Source: JBFELU01 sp041572755
Lineage (GTDB): Bacteria > Actinomycetota > Acidimicrobiia > Spongiisociales > UBA11373
Length of the DNA: 58,904 nucleotides
NCBI GenBank assembly: GCA_041572755.1
Contig: JBFFRY010000016.1
Coordinates: 1-58,904 of the forward strand
Reading direction: 5' to 3'
A program made the translations under genes and the position numbers. The notes under the pieces were generated by a model. That model made no database searches, was not told where the DNA came from, and was given only the letters and a program-made list of their open reading frames with translations. Numbering within the stretch: position 1 is the stretch's first letter; every line of letters begins with the position of its first letter. Positions 16,686 through 23,932 of the stretch are shown here, one piece after another.

Positions 16686-17141
16686 TCAGAGTTCTCTGGC
16701 GATGCGCTCGGCGTGCCCTTTGGCCCGCACGTTGCGCCACGCCCCGGTGACCGTCCCGTCGGCGCCGATCAGAAACGTCGACCGGATGAGCCCCTCGTAC
16801 TCCTTGCCGTAGTTCTTCTTGGTCCCCCAGGCGCCGTAGGCCGAAGCGACGGCGTGATCGGGATCGGAGAGCAGGCGAAACGGCAATCCGTGCTCCGCAC
16901 GGAACTCGGCGAGGCGCTCCGGGGGGTCGGGGCTCACCCCCAGGATCTCGTAGCCGGCGGCGGCGAAGACCTCGTGGCGGTCCCGGAAGTCGCAGGCCTC
17001 GGCGGTGCACCCCGGCGTGAAGGCCTTCGGGTAGAAGTAGAGGACCACCCGGCGTCCCGCCAGGTCGGCGAGCCGCACCTCGTCGCCGTCGTGGTCGGTG
17101 AGGGTGAAGTCGGGGGCCGGGTCGCCCGTGTCAGGGTTCAT
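16686..17141 (-). CDS. bcp: Thioredoxin-dependent thiol peroxidase (Bcp/PrxQ)
   Basis: The 151-residue peroxiredoxin carries the peroxidatic cysteine in YPKAFTPGCTAEACDFRD, with the second Cys five residues on, as in PrxQ/Bcp. LYFYPKAFTPGCT and FLIGADGTVTGAWRNV complete the fold. It reduces hydroperoxides in the cytoplasm using thioredoxin. Its ATG overlaps the stop of rlmN by 4 nt (ATGA), placing it third in the HhH-rlmN-bcp operon. Confidence 0.93.
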   Translation of the reverse strand: MNPDTGDPAPDFTLTDHDGDEVRLADLAGRRVVLYFYPKAFTPGCTAEACDFRDRHEVFAAAGYEILGVSPDPPERLAEFRAEHGLPFRLLSDPDHAVASAYGAWGTKKNYGKEYEGLIRSTFLIGADGTVTGAWRNVRAKGHAERIAREL

Positions 17142-18175
17142 GGTGTTCCTTTCCCTTCGGCCTTGCGCACCCGAAGTTGGCCGCAGGCGGCGTCGATGTC
17201 GCGTCCCCGGGTGTCCCGCAGAGTGATCGCGGCGCCCGAGGCGGCGACCTGCTCCACGAACTCCGTCACCCGCCGCTCGGGCGGGGGCCGCTCGGACGAG
17301 AGCGGGGTCGGGTTGAGGGCGATCACGTTGACATGGGCCCGCAGCTCGATGGCGATCGACGCCAACGCCCTGGCCTGTTCGGGGGTGTCGTTCACCCCGT
17401 CGATGAGGGTCCACTCGAGGGTCACCCGCCGCCCCTTGCTCTCCCGGAATTCGGCCGCCGCTCTGATCAGGTCGTCGATGGGGTAGCGGCGGTTCAGGGG
17501 CACGAGACCCTCGCGCAGGTCGTCGTCGGCGGCGTGGAGGCTGAGGGCCAGGGTCACCGGCCAGGGCTCGGCTGCCAGCCGGCGGATCCCCGGGAGGACC
17601 CCCACGGTCGAAACGGTGATCGAGCGGGCCGACATTCCCATCACCTCGACCATGCGGCGGATCGACTCCCGCACGTGCTCGTAGTTCGCCAGGGGCTCGC
17701 CCATGCCCATGAAGACCACGTTGCCCAGCCGGGCCGGGCTGTCGGGCATCGGATGTGCGGCGAGATGGGCCTTGGCGTACGCCACCTGAGCGACGATCTC
17801 GCCGGCCTGCAGATGGCGTTCGAAGCCGAACTGGCCGGTGGCGCAGAAGGTGCAACCCATGGCACACCCGGCTTGTGAGGAGATGCACAGCGTGGTGCGG
17901 CGCCGATAGCCCATGAGCACGGCCTCGATGGCGGCTCCATCGGGGGCACGGAACAGCCACTTGACGGTGCGGCCTTGATCCGCCGTCTGCATCTCATCGA
18001 CGCCGAACGGCCACAGCCGATCGGCGAGATCGGCGCGCAGGCCCGCCGGGAGGTTGGTCATCGCCTCGGTCTCCAGGACCGGGGTCTCGTAGAGCCACCG
18101 ATGCAACTGTTCGACACGGTACGGGGGCTCGTCGACGAGCAGGGTGGCCAGATCCTCGGGTGCCGTCAGGTACAC
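17138..18175 (-). CDS. rlmN: Dual-specificity 23S rRNA/tRNA (adenine-C2) methyltransferase RlmN
   Basis: The 345-residue radical-SAM enzyme has the cluster motif CAMGCTFCATG (CxxxCxxC) near residue 105, FMGMGEPLANY, TVSTVGVLPGIRRL, LALSLHAADDDLRE and the C-terminal GRDIDAACGQL with the methyl-carrying cysteine. Target: C2 methylation of A2503 in 23S rRNA and A37 of some tRNAs. I chose GTG 18175, four nt after the preceding gene's stop, because it gives the usual start before the QLHRWLY element; the frame extends further only through the upstream gene. Confidence 0.95.
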   Translation of the reverse strand: MYLTAPEDLATLLVDEPPYRVEQLHRWLYETPVLETEAMTNLPAGLRADLADRLWPFGVDEMQTADQGRTVKWLFRAPDGAAIEAVLMGYRRRTTLCISSQAGCAMGCTFCATGQFGFERHLQAGEIVAQVAYAKAHLAAHPMPDSPARLGNVVFMGMGEPLANYEHVRESIRRMVEVMGMSARSITVSTVGVLPGIRRLAAEPWPVTLALSLHAADDDLREGLVPLNRRYPIDDLIRAAAEFRESKGRRVTLEWTLIDGVNDTPEQARALASIAIELRAHVNVIALNPTPLSSERPPPERRVTEFVEQVAASGAAITLRDTRGRDIDAACGQLRVRKAEGKGTP

Positions 18176-18179
18176 CGGG

Positions 18180-18542
18180 TCAGCGCTTCTCGAGTCGCCT
18201 CGCCTTGTCGATCCAGTCCTGGACTCGCGAGACCGGGACCTCGACGCGTTCGGCCAGCTCCACGGCATCGGCGGCGCCCAAGGAGGCAAAGGTGCGGATG
18301 CCTGCTCCCTCCAGACGAGCCTGATACACGGGACCGATTCCCCTGATCTCACTCAGATCGTCGGCCGCGCCCGTCGGGGCGGCCGGTGCTGCGGGGGGAG
18401 GAACTCGGAACTTCGGTGCTTCCTCGGCGGTGACGGGCTGCGGCGCCGGGCCGGTGAACCGATCCTTGAGCATCCACAAGAGGGCGACGATCCCCCCGGC
18501 TATCCCGGCGGCGACCGAGCCGAGCCGAACGTATCGCTTCAT
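18180..18542 (-). CDS. Small membrane-anchored helix-hairpin-helix protein
   Basis: The 120-residue protein has one N-terminal membrane helix (about residues 8-26), a Pro/Ala-rich linker and a C-terminal helix-hairpin-helix domain: DLSEIRGIGPVYQARLEGAGIRTFASLGAADAVELAERV. This domain resembles the non-catalytic DUF4332 or DNA-binding HhH pairs. AAAGGAGC precedes the ATG at 18542. It is first in the operon with rlmN and bcp. A DNA- or RNA-tethering role at the membrane is possible but unproven. Confidence 0.75.
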   Translation of the reverse strand: MKRYVRLGSVAAGIAGGIVALLWMLKDRFTGPAPQPVTAEEAPKFRVPPPAAPAAPTGAADDLSEIRGIGPVYQARLEGAGIRTFASLGAADAVELAERVEVPVSRVQDWIDKARRLEKR

Positions 18543-18618
18543 GATGCTCCTTTCCCGCTTCAGTGTACCGGGGTGCCGGATTCGGATACTCTGGTGCCTC
18601 CCCACCTCGGAGCCCGTC

Positions 18619-19632
18619 CTGAAGGTCGACTACTACTTGCCTCCGAGTCCGCCGGGGGTCGCCGCCGAACTCGCCCAACGGGCTGCCCGGATCGGCTTCG
18701 ACGGCGTGTTCACCGCTGAGACCAACCGTGATCCGTTCCTCCCGCTGGTGGCGGCGGGTGCCGCCGCTCCCGACCTCGAACTGGGGACCGCCATCGCCGT
18801 GGCCTTCGCCCGCTCCCCGATGACGGTGGCCCACACTGCCTGGGACCTGGCCGAAATGAGCGATGGGCGGTTCCTGCTGGGGCTGGGCACCCAGGTCCGG
18901 GCCCACGTGACCCGCCGCTTCTCGATGCCGTGGTCCAACCCGGGACCTCGGATGCGCGAGTACCTGGCCGCGCTGCGGGCGATCTGGGGTGCATGGCGCA
19001 GCGGCGAACCGCTTCGCTTCGAGGGTGAGAACTACCGGTTCACGCTCATGACCCCGTTCTTCACCCCTGCCCCGATCCCCCACGAGATCCCCCTGTACAT
19101 CGCCGGGGTCGGCGAGTACATGTGCCGGTTGGCCGGGGAGGTGTGCGACGGGTTCCACGTGCACCCCTTCCACACCCGCCGCTACATCGACGAGGTCACC
19201 CTGCCGGCGATGGCCGCCGGAGCTGCCGCAGCGGGTCGGTCACTCGACGACGTCGAGCGATGCTGCGCCGTGCTGGTGGCCACCGGGCGCAGCGACGCCG
19301 AGGTGGCGGCCGCCGTCGATGCGGTCCGTTTGCAGGTGGCCTTCTACGCCTCGACCCCGGCCTACCGGGGCGTGCTCGAGACCCACGGGTGGGAGGTGGG
19401 TCCCCGGCTGTCGGCGATGTCGCGGCGGGGTGATTGGGAGAGTCTGCCGGACCTGGTGTCGGACGAGATGGTGCGCGAGGTCGCCGTGGTGGCCCCGGTG
19501 GATCGACTGGCAGCCGCGATCAAGGCTCGCTACGCCGGGATCCTGCAGCGCTTCGGCTTCTACACCCCGCTCCCACCGGACCTCGACGAAGAGGGCTGGG
19601 CGGGATTGGTTGCCGAGATCCAGGAGGGGTGA
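18619..19632 (+). CDS. LLM class F420-dependent oxidoreductase, MSMEG_2256-like (probable CTG start)
   Basis: Mature residues run (M)KVDYYLPPSPPGVAAELAQRA, then TAETNRDPFLPL, GTAIAVAFARSPMTVAHTAWDL, GRFLLGLGTQVRAHVTRRFSMPW and GEVCDGFHVHPFHTRRY. These match the TIGR03617-type family of probable F420 enzymes, about 337 residues here. The family normally starts MKVD. Here that position is CTG at 18619, 6 nt after GGAG. The only in-frame ATG (18541) would add 26 unrelated residues and lies upstream of a -10-like TACTCT (18587-18592). The 3' end overlaps the convergent phosphatase gene by 73 nt. Confidence 0.87.
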   Translation: MKVDYYLPPSPPGVAAELAQRAARIGFDGVFTAETNRDPFLPLVAAGAAAPDLELGTAIAVAFARSPMTVAHTAWDLAEMSDGRFLLGLGTQVRAHVTRRFSMPWSNPGPRMREYLAALRAIWGAWRSGEPLRFEGENYRFTLMTPFFTPAPIPHEIPLYIAGVGEYMCRLAGEVCDGFHVHPFHTRRYIDEVTLPAMAAGAAAAGRSLDDVERCCAVLVATGRSDAEVAAAVDAVRLQVAFYASTPAYRGVLETHGWEVGPRLSAMSRRGDWESLPDLVSDEMVREVAVVAPVDRLAAAIKARYAGILQRFGFYTPLPPDLDEEGWAGLVAEIQEG

Positions 19633-20240
19633 ACGCCGGCGTGACCGGTGTCGTTGTACGCCACCAGTCGCATCTCGCTGCCCCGGAACACCGTGATCGA
19701 ACAGTGGTCGACGGAGCCGAATGGTCCGGTGAACACGTTCCGGCGACCGGCGCCCACCACCCGCAGGGTGGTGGCCAGGATCGGTCCGGCGTGGGTGCCC
19801 ACCAGCACGACGTCGTCCGCCCTCGATGACCCGACGACCTCGTCGAGGGCTTCGGTGACGCGGCGGGTGACGGTGGCCCAGTCCTCGCCCCGGGGGCGGA
19901 CGATGTCCTCACCCGACTGGTAGCGGGCGAAGAGATCGGGCCACCGGGCGGCGATCTCATCGGACAGGAGGCCGTTCCACTCGCCGTTGTCCACCTCGCG
20001 GAGGCGGGGGTCGGCGCTCGGCTCCAGACCGAGCGCTGCGGCGGTGGGCGCCACCGTGGCGCGGCAGCGCTCGAGGTCGGACGACACGACCCTGGTGATC
20101 GGCAGACCGACGAGGCGCTCGGTGAGCGCCCGGACCTGAGCCTTCCCAATGTCGGTGAGCGGCACATCGGTCTGTCCGATGAAGCGGTGCTCTGGATTCC
20201 CCTCGGCCTCGCCGTGGCGGACCAGGAGAAGGGCTACCAT
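19560..20240 (-). CDS. Histidine phosphatase family protein (phosphoglycerate-mutase-like)
   Basis: The 226-residue protein starts MVALLLVRHGEAEGNPEHRFIG, the RHG catalytic motif with the phospho-accepting His. A second active-site Arg/Glu region follows (SSDLERCRAT, REVDNGEWNGL), then the later catalytic His in VGTHAGPI. The class acts on phosphorylated metabolites such as alpha-ribazole-5-phosphate or sugar phosphates; substrate not decidable. The ATG at 20240 is preceded by GAAGGGAT. The C-terminal 24 residues (rich in S, P and G) are read antisense to the end of the LLM gene. Confidence 0.85.
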   Translation of the reverse strand: MVALLLVRHGEAEGNPEHRFIGQTDVPLTDIGKAQVRALTERLVGLPITRVVSSDLERCRATVAPTAAALGLEPSADPRLREVDNGEWNGLLSDEIAARWPDLFARYQSGEDIVRPRGEDWATVTRRVTEALDEVVGSSRADDVVLVGTHAGPILATTLRVVGAGRRNVFTGPFGSVDHCSITVFRGSEMRLVAYNDTGHAGVHPSWISATNPAQPSSSRSGGSGV

Positions 20241-20283
20241 GGCGATCCCTTCAGCGGCGTGCCCGAGCAGTGTAGGGAGCACC

Positions 20284-21450
20284 ATGCGTCGACTCGCCAT
20301 GATGGTCCTGGGCGCAGCGACCCTGCTGCTGGGCCTTCCCACGGCGCAGGCCCAGGTGTCGGGTGACGGCTGCGCCGCGGCCTTCCCCGAAACCGGCTTT
20401 GGGATCACCCGGATGGCCGGCCCGGTCGAGGTGGCGGCCAGCGGCCTCAATCTCCCCGTGGTGGAGCGGTTCGTCACGAGCGTGACGGAGTTCGCCGAGA
20501 TCCTGGAGGAGGAGATCGCCCCCCTCGACGGTGTCGGTGTCTGTCTGTTCGCCGATCAGTTGGCGATCGCCCCCCGGGACCTGGGGATCGACAGCAACAT
20601 CCCTTTGCGGGCGGTCGCTTTCGGCGCCGAGGATCTTCTCCTGGTGTCGGCATGGTCGATCGGCACCGTGGACGGGGCCTTGCTCGAGGGTCTCGTCCAC
20701 ATCGCCCAATGGCGAGCGGTCGGAGGGGGCTATCCGGAGCCTCTCGCCACCGACATGATCGGGTGGTACGTGGCGCGAGTGTCGAACACCACCGAGATCG
20801 CCCATGCGGTGATGCTGCGGGCCAACGTGGGGCTGCGGGAACCGATGCCGGCCAACGACTGGGCGGCGGCCGCCGCTCCCGACACGATCACCTGGAACCC
20901 GGAGTTCCAGTACGGGGGCCTCGGCGACTTCACCGGCTACGTGTTCGCCGAAGCGGGGCCGGGGGTGTTCGCCGATCCCGACCCGGCGGAACTGGCCCGC
21001 CTCGACGAGGAATGGCGGAATGCGCTGTTCGATGAGTCGGGAGCGGTGCCGGGCGGGAGCAAGGGGTGGATCATCGGGGTGGCGATCGCGGCGGCCATCG
21101 TGCTGGCGGGGGTGGCGATCGCCCTCTACACGGGGTGGGTGCGCCGCAAGATCCTCGAAGAGGTCAAGGAAGCCGCCCGGGAGGGCCGGACGCTGGGAGC
21201 CGTTTCCCCGGATGAGGCCGAGGCGCCCGACGTGCAGGCCACGGTCGGCCGATCCCTATCGGCCGGTCGCCGTCGCCGTCGAGACTCTCGGGTCCGCCGC
21301 CGCCCGGCGCGACCCGCCGGCACCGGTGGCGATGATCGAGACCGGGCCCCATCCGGGCGGGAAGTCGGCGACGGGGTCGACGACGTGTCCTCTGGCGGCC
21401 ATACCGGCGACGACCTGTTCCGGCATCCGGGCTTCGACGCGGACGACTGA
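20284..21450 (+). CDS. Exported single-pass membrane protein, function unknown
   Basis: The 388-residue protein has a signal peptide (LGAATLLLGLPTAQAQ, cleavage near 24). An extracytoplasmic domain of about 230 residues follows, with no family I recognise. Then come one membrane helix (about 262-283) and a short charged cytoplasmic helix. From about residue 325 to the end the sequence becomes an Arg/Gly/Asp-rich tail that is entirely antisense to the last 195 nt of the gamma-glutamyltransferase gene. The tail looks like read-through of a lost stop or a shifted frame rather than a domain. Ribosome-binding site AGGGAG precedes ATG 20284. Confidence 0.75.
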   Translation: MRRLAMMVLGAATLLLGLPTAQAQVSGDGCAAAFPETGFGITRMAGPVEVAASGLNLPVVERFVTSVTEFAEILEEEIAPLDGVGVCLFADQLAIAPRDLGIDSNIPLRAVAFGAEDLLLVSAWSIGTVDGALLEGLVHIAQWRAVGGGYPEPLATDMIGWYVARVSNTTEIAHAVMLRANVGLREPMPANDWAAAAAPDTITWNPEFQYGGLGDFTGYVFAEAGPGVFADPDPAELARLDEEWRNALFDESGAVPGGSKGWIIGVAIAAAIVLAGVAIALYTGWVRRKILEEVKEAAREGRTLGAVSPDEAEAPDVQATVGRSLSAGRRRRRDSRVRRRPARPAGTGGDDRDRAPSGREVGDGVDDVSSGGHTGDDLFRHPGFDADD

Positions 21451-22842
21451 TCCGGTCCCCGCGGCGGCATGATCCATCTCCCAGCGGGGAAGCGCCTGGG
21501 CTTCTTCCGGTGTCAGGCCGGCGAGGAACAACTGAGCGGCAGTCTGGATCAGGTACTGGGGCTGCTGGTGTCCGCCTCGGGTGCCGAGCAGGAGGTCGAG
21601 CCTGCCGTCGACGGTCCACAGGGTCGGAGACAGCGTGTGCAGGGGTCGCCGGCCGGGTGCCGCCTCGTTGGGGTGTCCCGGCACGAGGGAGAAGCCGGCA
21701 CCCCTGTTGTGGAGGAAGATCCCGGTGTCGCCGGCCGAGATGCCGCTCCCGATTCCGGTGAAGTTCGATTGGATCAGCGAGACCCCCATCCCGGCTTCGT
21801 CGAGGGTGCACAAGTAGGCGGTGCCGCCCCCGATCGGGCTCGCGGCGGGGCGGGTGACGGCGGCGCCGGGGTCGAAGGTGGCCAGGTGGCGACGGAGCCG
21901 CTCGGGGGCCAGGAGTTGCTCGGGAGGCAGGGGGGCTTGATCGGGATCGGCGACGAGGTCGTCCCGTTCCCACGCCACCGCTCGATAGGCCTCGACGACG
22001 GCGTGGTGGAACGCCGGGTCCTCGGGGTCCGCGGGGGGATCGATCTGTTCGAGGATCCAGGCAGCCGCCAGCGCGACGTAGCCCTGGCTGTTGGGGGGCG
22101 CGGTCCACGCCCTTCGCCCGAAGACGTCGATTCCGACCGGGGAGACCCAGTCGGCGTGTGAAGCGGCGAGATCCTCGACGGTCAGGATCCCATCGGTGGC
22201 CCGGGCCACGGCGGCGGCAATGGGTCCCTCGTAGAAGGCGGAGCGCCCCATCTCGGCGATGGTTTGGAGGGTCTCGGCGAGCCGGGCCCGGACGATCGTA
22301 TCCCCCGGCGAGGGAGCCCGGCCGCCCGGATAGAGGGGAGGTGCCGAGGCCTGGGCGGCTATGCGGCCCTCGACCCTCTCCAGGGCGGTACTGAGCTCCG
22401 GGGACACCTCGAATCCGCCAGCGGCCAGATCGATCGCCGGACCCAGCAGCTCGCCCAGCGGCCGCGTGCCGTGTCGGGCCAGCATCTCCTCCCAGCCGTC
22501 GACGCAGCCTGGAACGGTGATTGCCTCGGCGGCGAAGTGCGGCATCTCGATGGCTCCGCTCGCTCGGAGGGCGGCGGCGTCGAGCCCCGAACCCCCCTTC
22601 CCTGAGGCGTTGAGCACATCGGGCCGGTCCATCCCGGGTTGGTGGACGATGGCGAAGAGGTCGCCGCCGATCCCGCAGGTGGTGGGCAGCACCACACCGA
22701 GCACCGCATTGGCGGTCACCGCCCCATCGACGGCGTTCCCGCCTGCGGTCATGACATCAACGGCGGCCGCCGTCGCCAGATGGTGGGGAGTCACGGCGAC
22801 CGACCCGGTGCCGGCGAACGTGGAAGGCAGGCGGTGTCCCAT
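21256..22842 (-). CDS. Gamma-glutamyltransferase family protein (Ntn hydrolase)
   Basis: The 528-residue protein carries the family N-terminus (AVTPHHLATAAAVDVMTAGGNAVDGAVTAN and the GIGGDLFAI motif). The autocatalytic Thr lies in GGGTAYLCTLDEAGMGVSLIQSNFTGIGSG, and GTRGGHQQPQYLIQ follows. It cleaves gamma-glutamyl bonds (glutathione or poly-gamma-glutamate type substrates); no classical signal peptide is seen. ATG 22842 lies 6 nt after TAGGGT with no ribosome-binding site, so it seems leaderless. Its 3' end overlaps the preceding convergent gene by 195 nt. Confidence 0.9.
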   Translation of the reverse strand: MGHRLPSTFAGTGSVAVTPHHLATAAAVDVMTAGGNAVDGAVTANAVLGVVLPTTCGIGGDLFAIVHQPGMDRPDVLNASGKGGSGLDAAALRASGAIEMPHFAAEAITVPGCVDGWEEMLARHGTRPLGELLGPAIDLAAGGFEVSPELSTALERVEGRIAAQASAPPLYPGGRAPSPGDTIVRARLAETLQTIAEMGRSAFYEGPIAAAVARATDGILTVEDLAASHADWVSPVGIDVFGRRAWTAPPNSQGYVALAAAWILEQIDPPADPEDPAFHHAVVEAYRAVAWERDDLVADPDQAPLPPEQLLAPERLRRHLATFDPGAAVTRPAASPIGGGTAYLCTLDEAGMGVSLIQSNFTGIGSGISAGDTGIFLHNRGAGFSLVPGHPNEAAPGRRPLHTLSPTLWTVDGRLDLLLGTRGGHQQPQYLIQTAAQLFLAGLTPEEAQALPRWEMDHAAAGTGSVVRVEARMPEQVVAGMAARGHVVDPVADFPPGWGPVSIIATGAGGSRRAAADPRVSTATATGR

Positions 22843-22848
22843 GGGGGG

Positions 22849-22854
22849 ACCCTA
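22849..22854 (-). promoter_or_regulatory. -10-like TAGGGT for leaderless gamma-glutamyltransferase gene
   Basis: On the minus strand TAGGGT is followed by six Cs and the ATG at 22842. It sits between that gene and the end of the preceding one. Confidence 0.5.
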
Positions 22855-22866
22855 GGGCGGGTGCCG

Positions 22867-23481
22867 TCAGTCCTGGCGGCTGATGCGGCGGTTCAGGGCA
22901 TCGAGGACGGCGCGCACCGTGGCTTCACTGTCGTCGCCGTGGCTGAGAGCCGAACCGACGGCCACCTGCTCACCTTGCGCGCCGGTGCTCACGATCACGG
23001 CGACCATCACCTTGCGCATCCCGATTCCCGGTGCGCCGACGGCGTCGAGTGCCAGTGCCTCGTCACCGACGATGCCCTCCACGGCGCGCAATGCCGCCTC
23101 ACCGACGAGACGCAACCGGGCCGACGGGGCGGCCGGGCCGGTCGCCGTTCCGACGTGCTCGTCGCCGCGCCAACGCAGCGTCACGGCCACGGTGGTGCGG
23201 GATCCCTCGGGGATCTCGTGGACGCCCATGATCGCCGGCCGGTCCTCCTGCACGGAGATCCGCTCGGGACCGATCTGGACGACGGAGATGGCCCGGCGAT
23301 CGATGGCGACGCCGAATCGGGCGAGGGCGAGGGTCTGAACGTCCCTCACGACCTGCTTGGGCGACTTCTCGGGCGCGGCCAAGACGTGGACCTCGCGCAC
23401 CTCGTCCTTCATGAGGGCGACCCGCACGGCATTGACCGAAGGCAGTCGTGCGAGGGTTTCTTCCAACTCACGCGCGTCCAA
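22867..23481 (-). CDS. Conserved-looking cytoplasmic protein of unknown function
   Basis: The 204-residue protein is read from a TTG at 23481 because GAGGAGG sits just upstream; the frame extends to an ATG at 23523 without a ribosome-binding site. The N-terminal part (LEETLARLPSVNAVRVALM, REVHVLAAPEKSPKQVVRDVQTLALARFGVAIDRRAISVVQIG) looks like an alpha/beta ACT-like or ferredoxin-like module. The C-terminal part (about 100-204) alternates strands and an Ala-rich helix. I do not recognise a named family. Divergent from the structured leader and tandem HD genes, 24 nt before gamma-glutamyltransferase. Confidence 0.7.
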   Translation of the reverse strand: MDARELEETLARLPSVNAVRVALMKDEVREVHVLAAPEKSPKQVVRDVQTLALARFGVAIDRRAISVVQIGPERISVQEDRPAIMGVHEIPEGSRTTVAVTLRWRGDEHVGTATGPAAPSARLRLVGEAALRAVEGIVGDEALALDAVGAPGIGMRKVMVAVIVSTGAQGEQVAVGSALSHGDDSEATVRAVLDALNRRISRQD

Positions 23482-23565
23482 TTGCCCTCCTCGCCCACTA
23501 CATAGCGTAACCGGGTTGGTCACTAAATGTCACCTGCACGGGTGCGGGTCCCGACCTGGAAATGC

Positions 23566-23595
23566 TTGGTGGGTGCGGTGGTGGGCCGGTATCGT
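23566..23595 (+). promoter_or_regulatory. Sigma-70-type promoter upstream of the structured leader
   Basis: TTGGTG (23566-23571), an 18-bp spacer and TATCGT (23590-23595) point to transcription starting near 23602, about 330 nt before the next start codon. The divergent gene has its own GTGACA-N18-TACGCT on the other strand. Confidence 0.55.
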
Positions 23596-23601
23596 GGCGC
23601 G

Positions 23602-23932
23602 CGGTCCGGGAGCCGAGTGTTCCCGGCCGGGTAGAGACGGCCCGCGACCGGCCCTCACAATCGTGAAGGCCGGCCCGGAACCTGCCGAAGAGCAGGAAAA
23701 GGAGCAAGCGGTCCGGGTGGCCCGGGCCACCGTACGGCTAGCCCTGCGAGTTCAGCGGAGCGGATCCGCCGACGCCGGATTAGAACCGGCGCCGAGACCG
23801 AACGAAAGGGAGGCGGTAGGTGATGATGTTGCGTCATGCTTACCGCCCACCACGTGGGCTGGAAGATCGGTAGTCCGATAGACGGCTGGAAGATCGGGTA
23901 GTCGCACCGGCCCGAGCCACCCTCTACCCATC
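23602..23932 (+). ncRNA. Putative structured non-coding RNA or long 5' leader of the HD operon
   Basis: This stretch between 23482 and 23932 lacks a credible gene but is packed with hairpins. CCGGGA/TCCCGG pair at 23606-23626. CCGGCC plus TCAC pair with GTGA plus GGCCGG across loop AATC at 23648-23673. CCTGC/GCAGG lie at 23681-23696. A perfect 16-bp palindrome GGTGGCCCGGGCCACC lies at 23716-23731. CGCCGG/CCGGCG enclose ATTAGAA at 23773-23791. GGCGGTA/TACCGCC with an inner ATGA/TCAT stem lie at 23812-23847, GCCCAC/GTGGGC at 23845-23859, ATCGG/CCGAT at 23866-23879. No match was seen to tmRNA, RNase P, SRP RNA, c-di-GMP or cobalamin consensus. The following ATG has no ribosome-binding site. Confidence 0.5.
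23857..23903 (+). repeat. Two-copy direct repeat in the structured leader
   Basis: GGCTGGAAGATCGG then TAGTC occurs at 23857-23875 and again at 23884-23903 with one extra G, 27 nt apart. The first copy folds as ATCGG-TAGT-CCGAT. The repeat lies just before the HD gene start and may be a paired ligand- or protein-binding site. Confidence 0.7.

Noticed and set aside
23773..23791. T-arm-like hairpin on the minus strand (GGTTCTAATCC) suggesting a tRNA
   Set aside because: No matching acceptor, D-arm or anticodon arm can be drawn around it, and the loop departs from the TTCRA consensus.
23602..23932. RNase P RNA, tmRNA or c-di-GMP riboswitch
   Set aside because: The universal RNase P blocks, the tmRNA ends and the c-di-GMP-I core sequence are not present; a short GGAGCAAG match alone is not evidence.
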